Shown here piece by piece: positions 27,461-34,578 of a DNA stretch of 53,800 nt; within the stretch, counting starts at the first letter, position 1, and every line of letters begins with the position of its first letter. The notes beneath the pieces were generated by a model, which was not told where the DNA came from, did not search any database, and worked only from the letters and a program-made list of their open reading frames with translations. The position numbers and the translations under genes are program-made. The stretch spans positions 1-53,800 of the forward strand of contig JAJBAV010000018.1 in NCBI GenBank assembly GCA_020532085.1. Reading direction: 5' to 3'. Origin of the DNA: Candidatus Cloacimonadota bacterium. Lineage in GTDB: Bacteria; Cloacimonadota; Cloacimonadia; Cloacimonadales; Cloacimonadaceae.

Positions 27461-27572
27461 AGACCCGGAATCCAGACGGTCCGGGTAATGCCCTCCTGGA
27501 CTGGCTATTCCCGCAAGGGCTGGATCCGTTTCACCCCACCGGCCTACAAGTTGTCCGGCGAGGACCCCGACG
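27461..27572 (-). repeat. Dispersed repeat family B, copy 3 (inverted, internally deleted)
   Basis: Read on the minus strand it begins with GGGGTCCTCGCCGGACAAC and ends with GGCATTACCCGG and CTGGATTCCGGGTC, as in copy 1. The middle ~50 bases (the CAGACACAGG to GACACC part) are missing. Confidence 0.7.
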
Positions 27573-27677
27573 TCTCTTCCCGCCAGAGGCGCTCCGTTCC
27601 GGAATGGCGTGGGTTTGGGTCCGGTGAATGAGGGTTCTGCTGTAGTCGATGCTCCTGCGTCGCTCGACTCCAGCTAC

Positions 27678-27825
27678 GTCATGCCAGCGCAGTCTGGCAT
27701 CCGGTTCTTTTAACGGGGTGGCGTGGCCGTGGCGCAGCATGCCAATGCTGCGTTTTGGCTTTTCGCAGGATCGGCATCCTGCGCTACGGGGCTGTCCGTC
27801 ATGCCAGCGCAAGCTGGCATCCAGG
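27678..27825. repeat. Dispersed palindromic repeat family A, internal modules
   Basis: Two hairpin modules GTCATGCCAGCG...CTGGCATCC (27678-27704 and 27798-27825) flank a 61-base module (27728-27788) made of two hairpins, GCGCAGCAT...ATGCTGCG and CGCAGGATCGGCATCCTGCG. The 61-base module recurs inverted at 33896-33956, where it is likewise flanked by GTCATCCCAGCG-type modules. This copy lacks the TGAACTTGAGCC ends. Confidence 0.75.
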
Positions 27826-27895
27826 TCTTTCTGGATCCCGGAGTCCGGGATGACATTGACCGGAACAGAGGATTCTGTGAATATGCGGTAATCAG

Positions 27896-27940
27896 TTCAA
27901 TCAATTCTATCAATTCTATCAATTCCTTATACACGGCCCC
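27896..27940 (-). repeat. Inverted arm of the nonamer repeat structure
   Basis: Reverse complement reads GGCCGTGTATA, then GGAATTGATAG and further AATTGATAG units, matching the first ~36 bases of the two tandem copies at 28118 and 28181 in opposite orientation. Confidence 0.75.
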
Positions 27941-27961
27941 TTTTCAACCTCTCCGTCCAGG

Positions 27962-28078
27962 ACCGGGATGATGGATATCTAATATACTGGTGTATATATA
28001 CATATGTATAATATATACTAAATTAGTAGGTATTAGTAGTTATATAGGTATATATATGTAATATAGTGTCTTGCGTCC
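27962..28078. other. AT-rich core between inverted repeats
   Basis: About 115 bases made almost only of A and T with alternating TATATA, TACATATGTA and TTAGTAG words, set in a GC-rich chromosome between oppositely oriented copies of the nonamer repeat. No coding capacity and no DnaA-box cluster was recognised. It may extrude as a hairpin or unwind easily. Confidence 0.5.
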
Positions 28079-28117
28079 AGGTTTTACCATTACCCTCCCA
28101 AAAACGACAGCCGGGGC

Positions 28118-28232
28118 GGCCGTGTATAGGGAATTGATAGAATTGATAGAATTCATAGAATTCATAGCCTAGAAAAAAGGGGCCGTGTATAGGGAATTGA
28201 TAGAATTGATAGAATTCATAGAATTCATAGCC
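28118..28232 (+). repeat. Tandem duplication of a 52-base nonamer-repeat unit
   Basis: Two identical 52-base units (28118-28169 and 28181-28232, period 63) start with GGCCGTGTATAGG and continue with four 9-base words: AATTGATAG twice, then AATTCATAG twice, ending GCC. The linker between them and the sequence after the second copy (AAAAAAGGGGCCG) is also shared, so the duplication includes part of the adjacent terminator. Confidence 0.85.
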
Positions 28233-28233
28233 C

Positions 28234-28262
28234 AAAAAAGGGGCCGCTTTTGGCAGCCCCTT
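28234..28262 (-). terminator. Rho-independent terminator downstream of the broken gene
   Basis: On the minus strand AAGGGGC pairs with GCCCCTT around TGCCAAAAGCG and runs into TTTTT. It follows the stop codon at 28291-28293 by 28 bases. Confidence 0.75.
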
Positions 28263-28290
28263 ATCTCCGTAACGGTCAGTTGATGTCCAC

Positions 28291-28680
28291 TTACTCCAAG
28301 GCGGGATTGAGGTAACACTTCACGCTGACCCTGTTCATGTAACCGATCTCGTCCTTATGGCAGAGTGTCGCCTGCTTTTCCACCAAGCTCTCCACGCACT
28401 TGCGGAAGACCCGCTAGGGCAGGCGGGATTTGCAGAGCAGGCGGGAATGCTCCAGTCCCGGCTCCGGCGCCTTTTGGAGGTTCTTCAGCAGGTGGCGTTC
28501 CTCATCCAGCTTGCTGCCCTCGGTAAGCTGCTTCAAAGAGGCCTGCTCCTCATCCCTTTGAAACATATGAACGGATGAAAAAACCGGGTTGTAGGGAAAA
28601 ATGCTCCCAAACCGGGAAGCGTGAGGACCCAGGAAAGGGCTGGATGCTGGAATTGAGCGCTTCATGTTTTTTCCGCGCAT
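28291..28680 (-). pseudogene. Small gene interrupted by an in-frame TAG
   Basis: From an ATG near 28680 (or the internal ATG near 28566, starting MFQRDEEQASLKQL) the frame reads a charged, helical peptide to a TAG at 28414-28416. It then continues in the same frame for exactly 40 more protein-like residues (RVFRKCVESLVEKQ..., ...DEIGYMNRVSVKCYLNP) to a TAA at 28291, followed by a proper terminator. The continuous reading frame on both sides of one stop, and the terminator, suggest a recently inactivated gene of about 90-130 residues. I do not recognise the family. An alternative is a chance open frame. Confidence 0.5.
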
Positions 28681-28968
28681 CCATGTTTTCTCATATGCTC
28701 GTTTATTGGGGTATGTTTACCAGCGCGAATATGTTCCCCGCATCGCCCCCGAATGATCGCCGCACAGCAGGCGGGGATCTACCGGGGGAGGGAATTTCGG
28801 AAAGAGAATAGGGATGAACAGGATGACCTGGATAAAGGCAGTCGCATCCACTCCATTTGATAATGAGAAAAAAAATCAACATCCACCAATACACGCTTCA
28901 GAAAAGATTTACAGGCAGCATCCACCTCGTTTCCGAAAGGCCAATTGGAGCAAAAAGCAAAAAAAATC
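28681..28968. other. Intergenic region without a gene
   Basis: No gene or RNA is supported between the broken gene and the GntR promoter. A-rich runs near 28861-28966 precede the promoter. Confidence 0.45.
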
Positions 28969-28997
28969 TTGACAGGAATGTGGTAGTGTAATACTTG
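28969..28997 (+). promoter_or_regulatory. Candidate promoter of the gntR-ABC operon
   Basis: TTGACA at 28969-28974 is followed by AATACT at 28990-28995 (15-base spacer) or TACTTG at 28992-28997 (17-base spacer). It lies about 50 bases upstream of the regulator start, after an A-rich tract. Confidence 0.5.
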
Positions 28998-29006
28998 GCT
29001 ACATCG

Positions 29007-29024
29007 CTACGGTGATACTACGGT
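29007..29024 (+). promoter_or_regulatory. Direct repeat, candidate operator of the GntR regulator
   Basis: CTACGGT occurs twice, at 29007-29013 and 29018-29024, 11 bases apart start to start (one helical turn), between the promoter and the start codon. This position suits autorepression by the adjacent GntR protein (inference). Confidence 0.5.
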
Positions 29025-29046
29025 AAATAACGTTACAGAGGTGGTT

Positions 29047-29421
29047 ATGAAGATATTCAACGGCGACACGCCGATCTACCTGCAGCTGCGAGCCCACATC
29101 GAGGAGTTGATCCTGGAAGGGACGCTGGCCGAAGAGGCGCAGATCCACTCCCTGAGAGTGATGGCCAGCGAGTACGGGCTGAATCCCATCACGGTGGGCA
29201 ACGCCCTCAGCCTTCTGGTGGAGGAAGGCGTGCTGGAGAAAAAGCGGGGGGTGGGGATGTTTGTGGCCCCTGGCGCGAGGGAACTGATCATCAGTGCCCG
29301 CGGAAAAGATTTCATCACGGACAGCCTGGAGCCGGTGCTGCGCAAAGCCCGGCAGTTGGAGCTGCCCAAAGCACAGATCATGCAAAGCTTAAACACGATA
29401 TATGGAGGAAAGGATGAGTGA
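29047..29421 (+). CDS. GntR-family regulator, YtrA type
   Basis: A 124-residue repressor-type protein: an N-terminal winged helix (PIYLQLRAHIEELILEGTL, MASEYGLNPITVGNALSLL, GVLEKKRGVGMFV) with a short helical tail instead of a ligand-binding domain, as in the YtrA subfamily. ATG at 29047 is preferred to the GTG two codons earlier, which falls inside the ribosome-binding site GAGG. It overlaps the ABC ATPase gene by 8 bases; YtrA-type regulators typically control the exporter in their own operon, often in response to cell-envelope antibiotics (family knowledge). Confidence 0.92.
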   Translation: MKIFNGDTPIYLQLRAHIEELILEGTLAEEAQIHSLRVMASEYGLNPITVGNALSLLVEEGVLEKKRGVGMFVAPGARELIISARGKDFITDSLEPVLRKARQLELPKAQIMQSLNTIYGGKDE

Positions 29422-30271
29422 ATTCATCTACCAAACCAACAACCTGAGCAAGTACTACGGCAAGTTCAAAGCCCTGGACGATGTAAATCTGAACCTGGGC
29501 AGCGGCCGGATCATCGGTTTGCTGGGCAAGAACGGAGCGGGAAAATCCACCCTGATGCGCTGTCTGCTGGGTTTTCTGAACCACGAGGGCAGCGTGAAGC
29601 TGGGGGAGAGGGAGATCAAACACCGGGACCACCGCGTGTTTGAGGAAGTGGCCTTCATCCCGGACGTGAGTGGATTGGACGACCGCCTCACCGTGCGCCA
29701 GACCATCGACTACATCCGGGGTGTGAATCCCCGCTGGAACGACGGACGGGCCCAGAAGCTGCTCGCCATCAGCAACCTGCCCCCGAAGTTCAAGGTGGGC
29801 AAACTTTCCAAAGGCATGAAAACGAAGCTCTACCTGTTGATCACGCTGTCGCTGGATGTGAGGTTCCTGCTGCTTGACGAACCCACCCTGGGTCTGGACA
29901 TCGCCTTCCGCAAGGAGTTTTTCAACACCATCCTGGGCGAGTTCTTCGACGAGAGCAAGACCATCCTCATCTCCACCCATCAGGCGGAGGAGGTGGAGGA
30001 CCTGCTGCAGGAAGTGATCTTCATCGACCGCGGGAGGATCCTGCTGCACGAAGATATGGAAAGCCTGAAAAGCCGGCTGCGGGTGGTCACCCTGCCCAGC
30101 GACCGGGAGCCCGAGATCCTCAACTACAAACCCCGCCTGGTTTCCCACACCCTGGGAATGACCAGCGCGGTGCTGGATTCCGAGGTGGACATCCCCGGCG
30201 CCGGCTACAACCGGGCCAATCTCGCGGACCTTTTCCTGTCCGTGGTGGGAGGAACAGATGAAACAGTGTAA
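29414..30271 (+). CDS. ABC transporter ATP-binding protein
   Basis: A 285-residue ATPase subunit of an ABC-2 type exporter. It has Walker A GLLGKNGAGKST, a signature LSKGM (a variant of LSGGQ found in this subfamily), Walker B FLLLDEPT and the H-loop STHQAEEV. ATG at 29414 has GGAGG 5 bases upstream, within the end of the gntR gene; translation is probably coupled. The C-terminal ~70 residues are an accessory region. Substrate unknown; a peptide, antibiotic or lipid is possible. Confidence 0.93.
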   Translation: MSEFIYQTNNLSKYYGKFKALDDVNLNLGSGRIIGLLGKNGAGKSTLMRCLLGFLNHEGSVKLGEREIKHRDHRVFEEVAFIPDVSGLDDRLTVRQTIDYIRGVNPRWNDGRAQKLLAISNLPPKFKVGKLSKGMKTKLYLLITLSLDVRFLLLDEPTLGLDIAFRKEFFNTILGEFFDESKTILISTHQAEEVEDLLQEVIFIDRGRILLHEDMESLKSRLRVVTLPSDREPEILNYKPRLVSHTLGMTSAVLDSEVDIPGAGYNRANLADLFLSVVGGTDETV

Positions 30272-31112
30272 AGCTCTTTTAAAAAAAGAATGGGACACCA
30301 ACTGGGCGGGGGTCCTGATCCCGCTGTGGATAACCGGCGGAGTGTACGTTACCGCCCTGATCGGCTGGATCATCAGCCTGATCCGGGGGCACGATCTGGG
30401 CGCGCTGATGCAGGTTTCTGGAATGCCCGCAGGTTATGACGCCTTCATGCTGTATGGAACGGCGGCCGCCATCACCACCTTGCTGGGCTTTGTTTCCTTG
30501 CTCAGCGCGGCTGGTTTGGCGGATAGCGTGATCAACGGCGGCTTCAAGCGCCGCTGCGAGATCCTGCACTTTTCCCAGCCGGTCTCATTTCTGAAGATCG
30601 CCGGCAGCAAGTTCCTGCTTGTAAGCCTGGCAGTGATCCTGTTGTTCGGCGTCCTGTCGCTGCTGAACGCGGTTGTGATCACGGCAGTGGGCCGCCAGAT
30701 GTTTTCCGGGGAATTCCACTACGGCCTCACGGGCTGGCTGCAATCCTTTGTTGGCGGCAGCCTCACGATCCTGTTCGTGGGTTCGCTGGCCTGGCTGTTC
30801 GCGGGCGTTTTCAAACGCAAGTCTTTCCTGATGGGGCTTCTGGTGCTGCTGGCCATCGAGGTGGTGATCGGCGTGCTGAACTACACCACCGGCTGGCGCA
30901 TTCCCTCGCTGTTCGAGTTTCTGGGCAGGATGGTGGCCCTGAAGGTGGAGATCGATCCATCTGTTGGCGTGCTGGAAGCGCCCGATGTCCAAGCTGTGAT
31001 CAGCAGGGGCTGGGATACGATCCTTTCCTGGACTTCGGCGCTCAAGCTGGCTCTCAGCGCGGTTTTCACCGTGGCCGGGGCCTGGCTTTACAAGTTTAGG
31101 GAGCTAAGCTGA
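30258..31112 (+). CDS. ABC-2 type permease subunit
   Basis: A 284-residue inner-membrane protein with about six hydrophobic segments (for example near residues 20-40, 60-80, 110-135, 155-180, 185-205 and 260-280). It begins 14 bases before the end of the ATPase gene and completes the regulator-ATPase-permease operon. Its sequence is not diagnostic of a substrate. Confidence 0.85.
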   Translation: MKQCKALLKKEWDTNWAGVLIPLWITGGVYVTALIGWIISLIRGHDLGALMQVSGMPAGYDAFMLYGTAAAITTLLGFVSLLSAAGLADSVINGGFKRRCEILHFSQPVSFLKIAGSKFLLVSLAVILLFGVLSLLNAVVITAVGRQMFSGEFHYGLTGWLQSFVGGSLTILFVGSLAWLFAGVFKRKSFLMGLLVLLAIEVVIGVLNYTTGWRIPSLFEFLGRMVALKVEIDPSVGVLEAPDVQAVISRGWDTILSWTSALKLALSAVFTVAGAWLYKFRELS

Positions 31113-31124
31113 AGATGATTTATA

Positions 31125-31153
31125 TTGACAAAAAAGCCACAACTGAAAATGAA
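31125..31153 (+). promoter_or_regulatory. Possible promoter of the sppA fusion gene
   Basis: TTGACA at 31125-31130 and AATGAA at 31148-31153 are 17 bases apart, 117 bases upstream of the start codon. The -10 is poor, so this is tentative. Confidence 0.3.
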
Positions 31154-31269
31154 ATGCCAAGGCCGGGAATCGCTCCCGGGCTGGAATTCCGGACCATGGA
31201 AAGCCGCACTGAAGGCAGACCGGAACGGGCCGGAAACATTCAGATCATTCTGTTCACCGAGGAGGATGA

Positions 31270-33735
31270 ATGAAACATATCCTGGGGAGCCTGTTGCTCC
31301 TTCTCTCTCTACCCGCGATCGTTTGCGCCCAAACACCCGCGTGGCAAGACCTTGACCTCACCGGGCTGGATCATCCCACCGCCAGCATCGACAACCTCTT
31401 CATCCCGCTGGCCAATCCCTCCCTGCTGGGAACCGGCCACGCCAGCGGACTGGGCTGGGCCCACACGCTCGCCGACTGGAAATTCCGCCAGCACTACTGG
31501 ATCTTCGCCAATCTGGACAACCTCAGCTACACCTATGAATACACCAAGGATGGGGCCGACAACGGCATGAATTTCCACACCCTGGCCCTGGGCACCGAAA
31601 TGCTGCCCCGGAACATTCTGCCAAACCTCTACCTGGGCACGCATTACCGCTGGGCCAACGGCGACATCGGCCACGGCGACTGGCGCAGCGCCCTCACCTA
31701 CAGGCCCCACGGCTCAACCTCTCTGGCCCTCCGGCTGGACAACCCCTATCAACAATCCCCGGCCTACCACGCCGGCGCGGCGCTGAGGCCCCTGGCCTTT
31801 GTTAAAGGGATCAGGGACGAGCGATTGGAACTGAGCGCGGATATCGATTACGACAAGGACGGCGGCAGCGGCTACGGGTTCAACGACCTCGTGGTAGGCG
31901 CTCACACCAGGATAGTGGATGGCCTGAACATCGGCGCTTCCTACAATCTGGACAAGCAAACCGCCTGGATGAACTTCAGCCTCAGCCTCGGCAAGACCGA
32001 CCTCGGCGCCATCGCCACCGGAAAATCCGCCACCGATCACATCAGTGTGCCCTACATCCATTTCACGGACAACGTGTTCCGCCCCTTCCTGGGCCTGCGC
32101 GGCACAAACTGGTACGCGATGAAGCTGGGAGGGGAGATCAAGACCTACGCCGGACCGCAATACAGTTTCGGCAAGATCAGGATCATGGACGACCAGAGCA
32201 AAAGCATAGAAAGCGTGATCGCCGACATCAACCGGGCCAAAGACGATCCCTCCGTGCACGGCATCCTGCTCAAGAATCCTTCTTTTTCCACTTCCTACGC
32301 CCTGCTGCAGGAACTCACCGCCGCCTTCCAGGAATTCAAGGCCGCCGACAAGAACGTCGTCTTTTATTTCGACAATATAGGCAACGCCGGCTACATCTTC
32401 GCCGCCTCCATCGCCGACGCCATCTATCTAAATCCGCTGGGAGCGGTGGACCTGCGCGGCCTTTCCACCACCAGCCCCTACTTCAAGGAATTGCTGGACA
32501 GCCTGGGCGTGGAGGTGATGAACTTCCGCAGCCACAAATACAAAAACGCCGGCAACATGTTTTCCGAAACTGAGATGACCGCGGCCGAGCGTGAGGTTTA
32601 CGATTCCCTGCTGCAGAGCATCTACGACCAGATGGCAGCCGCCATGAACGCGGGACGGGGCGACAAACTGAAAAGCTCCGTGCAGGAAACCATCGACGCC
32701 GGTCCTTACTACCTGGCCTCAGACGCCCTCGCGGCGGGCCTGGTGGACAAGGTGATCTATGAAGACGAACTCAACAAGCTGCTGAAGGACGAATTCAGCT
32801 TTGCCGGAACCCAGGGCAGCGTTCCCCAATATATCGATCATAGCTGGAGCCAGCCCCGCGAGAACCTCATTGCCGTGATCTACGCCCAGGGCAACATCGT
32901 GATGGGCAAAGGCGAGCCCGGCTTCGTGATCGCCCACGAAAACACGGTGAAACTGATTCGCGCCGCGCGGAAAAACCCCATGTACAAAGGCATCATCCTG
33001 CGCGTGGACAGCGGCGGCGGCTCGGCCCAGGCCTCGGACATCATCCTGCGTGAACTCCAACTGGCCCAAAGCGAAAACAAGAAGCCCGTGGTGGTCTCCA
33101 TGGCCGGCGTGGCCGGTTCCGGCGGCTATTACATCGCCTGCGGGGCGGACCGCATCGTGGCCGAGCCTGCCACCATCACCGGCTCCATCGGGGTGATCGG
33201 GCTCTCGTTCGCCTTGCCGAAGCTCTACGACAAGCTCGGCGTGAACTGGTCCACTGTGAAGAAAGGCGCCAACGCCGATGTCGGAGCCACCCACCGCTAT
33301 TGGAGCGAGGAAGAGCAAAGCCGGATGTCCGGATACATTGAAGCCGTTTACGAAGATTTCGTGAGGAAAGTGGACGCCGGACGCGACGGTTTGGATTACG
33401 ACCAGGTGCACGCCATCGCCCAGGGTCGCGTCTGGACCGGCGAACAGGCCTTGGAGAACGGGCTTGTGGACGCGCTTGGCGGCCTCGACACCGCTGTGGA
33501 GGAAATGCGCGAACTCACCGGCATCAAAGGCCACATCAAGCTTGTGGACGCCACCACCTCCCAGGCGGGCGTGCAGATCAAACTCCAGGGAAATCCCCTC
33601 GGAACGTCCCTGCGGAATGCCGCCCTGGACGAATTTCTGGGAGACTATATCCGCGTTTATGAACTCTGGCGTGATTTCGGCGATGGTGAAGCGCTGATGC
33701 TCACCCCGCTGGAACTTGATGACATTCAGTTCTGA
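31270..33735 (+). CDS. sppA: Beta-barrel-like domain fused to signal peptide peptidase SppA
   Basis: An 821-residue exported protein. After a signal peptide (ILGSLLLLLSLPAIVCA), residues ~24-290 are amphipathic strands typical of an outer-membrane barrel or FadL/PorV-like protein. Residues ~300-800 are a duplicated SppA core of the 67-kDa type. The catalytic lysine should be K425 in HKYKNAG, and the serine S617 in GVAGSGGYYIACGA; RVDSGGG near 580 and ITGSIGVIG are also present. Classical SppA is anchored in the inner membrane by an N-terminal helix and clears cleaved signal peptides. Here the barrel-like part replaces that anchor, suggesting an outer-membrane or periplasmic protease (inference). 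GGAGG lies 4 bases before the ATG. Confidence 0.9.
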   Translation: MKHILGSLLLLLSLPAIVCAQTPAWQDLDLTGLDHPTASIDNLFIPLANPSLLGTGHASGLGWAHTLADWKFRQHYWIFANLDNLSYTYEYTKDGADNGMNFHTLALGTEMLPRNILPNLYLGTHYRWANGDIGHGDWRSALTYRPHGSTSLALRLDNPYQQSPAYHAGAALRPLAFVKGIRDERLELSADIDYDKDGGSGYGFNDLVVGAHTRIVDGLNIGASYNLDKQTAWMNFSLSLGKTDLGAIATGKSATDHISVPYIHFTDNVFRPFLGLRGTNWYAMKLGGEIKTYAGPQYSFGKIRIMDDQSKSIESVIADINRAKDDPSVHGILLKNPSFSTSYALLQELTAAFQEFKAADKNVVFYFDNIGNAGYIFAASIADAIYLNPLGAVDLRGLSTTSPYFKELLDSLGVEVMNFRSHKYKNAGNMFSETEMTAAEREVYDSLLQSIYDQMAAAMNAGRGDKLKSSVQETIDAGPYYLASDALAAGLVDKVIYEDELNKLLKDEFSFAGTQGSVPQYIDHSWSQPRENLIAVIYAQGNIVMGKGEPGFVIAHENTVKLIRAARKNPMYKGIILRVDSGGGSAQASDIILRELQLAQSENKKPVVVSMAGVAGSGGYYIACGADRIVAEPATITGSIGVIGLSFALPKLYDKLGVNWSTVKKGANADVGATHRYWSEEEQSRMSGYIEAVYEDFVRKVDAGRDGLDYDQVHAIAQGRVWTGEQALENGLVDALGGLDTAVEEMRELTGIKGHIKLVDATTSQAGVQIKLQGNPLGTSLRNAALDEFLGDYIRVYELWRDFGDGEALMLTPLELDDIQF

Positions 33736-33761
33736 CTCTAAAAAATCTGCATACATCAGAA

Positions 33762-33795
33762 GGGCCCGGGATCAACACCCGGGCCCATTTCTTTG
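33762..33795 (+). terminator. Rho-independent terminator of sppA
   Basis: A 9-bp GC stem GGGCCCGGG / CCCGGGCCC with a 7-base loop is followed by ATTTCTTT. It lies 27 bases after the stop codon. Confidence 0.8.
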
Positions 33796-33834
33796 GGGCT
33801 TGATGTCAAACCAGGTGGATTGGGTGACAAAATA

Positions 33835-34039
33835 GGCTCATGTTCAAATAGAGTGGGTCCGTCATCCCAGCGTAGGCTGGGATCCAGAAAAGCCCCGTGG
33901 CGCAGGATTCCGATCCTGCAAAAAGCCAAAAAGCAGCATTGGCATGCTGCGCTACGAACCCGATAAAAGACCTGGATTCCAGCCTGCGCTGGAATGACGG
34001 ATAGGGTACTAGAGTTTACCCACCATAAATGAACTTGAG
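33835..34039. repeat. MITE-like dispersed repeat, complete unit of family A
   Basis: A 205-base unit bounded by inverted ends GGCTCATGTTCA (33835-33846) and TGAACTTGAGCC (34028-34039; one mismatch). Inside are two oppositely placed palindromic modules (33861-33886 and 33972-33998) flanking a 61-base double-hairpin module (33896-33956) shared with 27728-27788. It has no coding capacity. It fills the gap between the sppA terminator and trmL. Parts also occur at 1-240. Confidence 0.8.
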
Positions 34040-34096
34040 CCACAAAATATTCCCAGCTGGAGTTTGTTTCCCCTGGCTCACGCCGCCAGATCTGGC

Positions 34097-34576
34097 TCAG
34101 CCCCGGGGACAGCCGATCTGGCGCAGCGCTTCGAACAAGACTATGGCGACGGCGTTGGAAAGGTTCAGCGAGCGGATTTGGGGGTGCATGGGTATGGTCA
34201 GGGTTTGTGAGGGGTAAGCCTCCAGAAGTGTTCGCGGCAGGCCGCGCGATTCGGGACCAAAGACCAGAAAATCGCCCGGTTGATAGCGCGCGTCCAGATA
34301 GCTGCGCCGGGCTTTGGTGCTGCAGAGCCAGATCCTCTCCGGTGGGCAGAGGAGGGGGATCTCCTCCCAATCCTTGTGCAGCCTCAGTTCCAGGTGTTCC
34401 CAATAATCCAACCCGGCCCGTTTGAGCGCCTTGTCCGTGAGCAGGAATTTGCAGGGCTGGATGAGGTGCAGAGTGGCTCCGGTGCCCACGCAGAGCCTGC
34501 CGATGTTACCGGTGTTGGCCGGTATTTCCGGTTCATACAGAACCACGTTCAGGTCCACTGGCGGCAGGGACAGCAT
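34097..34576 (-). CDS. trmL: tRNA (cytidine/uridine-2'-O)-methyltransferase TrmL
   Basis: A 159-residue SPOUT-fold enzyme that 2'-O-methylates the wobble nucleotide 34 of certain tRNA-Leu species. The family's motifs are visible: LYEPEIPANTGNIGR at the N-terminus, FGPESRGLP in the middle, and IPMHPQIRSLNLSNAVAIV, which forms the SAM-binding knot. Length is typical. It starts 2 bases after the ThiB-like gene ends, as last gene of the long minus-strand run. Confidence 0.92.
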   Translation of the reverse strand: MLSLPPVDLNVVLYEPEIPANTGNIGRLCVGTGATLHLIQPCKFLLTDKALKRAGLDYWEHLELRLHKDWEEIPLLCPPERIWLCSTKARRSYLDARYQPGDFLVFGPESRGLPRTLLEAYPSQTLTIPMHPQIRSLNLSNAVAIVLFEALRQIGCPRG

Positions 34577-34578
34577 CT

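Noticed and set aside
27896-28232. Possible CRISPR array
   Set aside because: The short words are contiguous nonamers without unique spacers, and the copies are inverted and tandemly duplicated; no cas gene is nearby.
28023-28235. Minus-strand open frame encoding repeated Tyr-Glu-Phe/Tyr-Gln-Phe peptides
   Set aside because: The peptide repeat arises because the 9-base and 63-base DNA periods are multiples of three; there is no ribosome-binding site and the start lies inside a terminator.
31163-31179. GC hairpin between the ABC permease and sppA
   Set aside because: A 6-bp stem without a T-run on either strand; not a convincing terminator.
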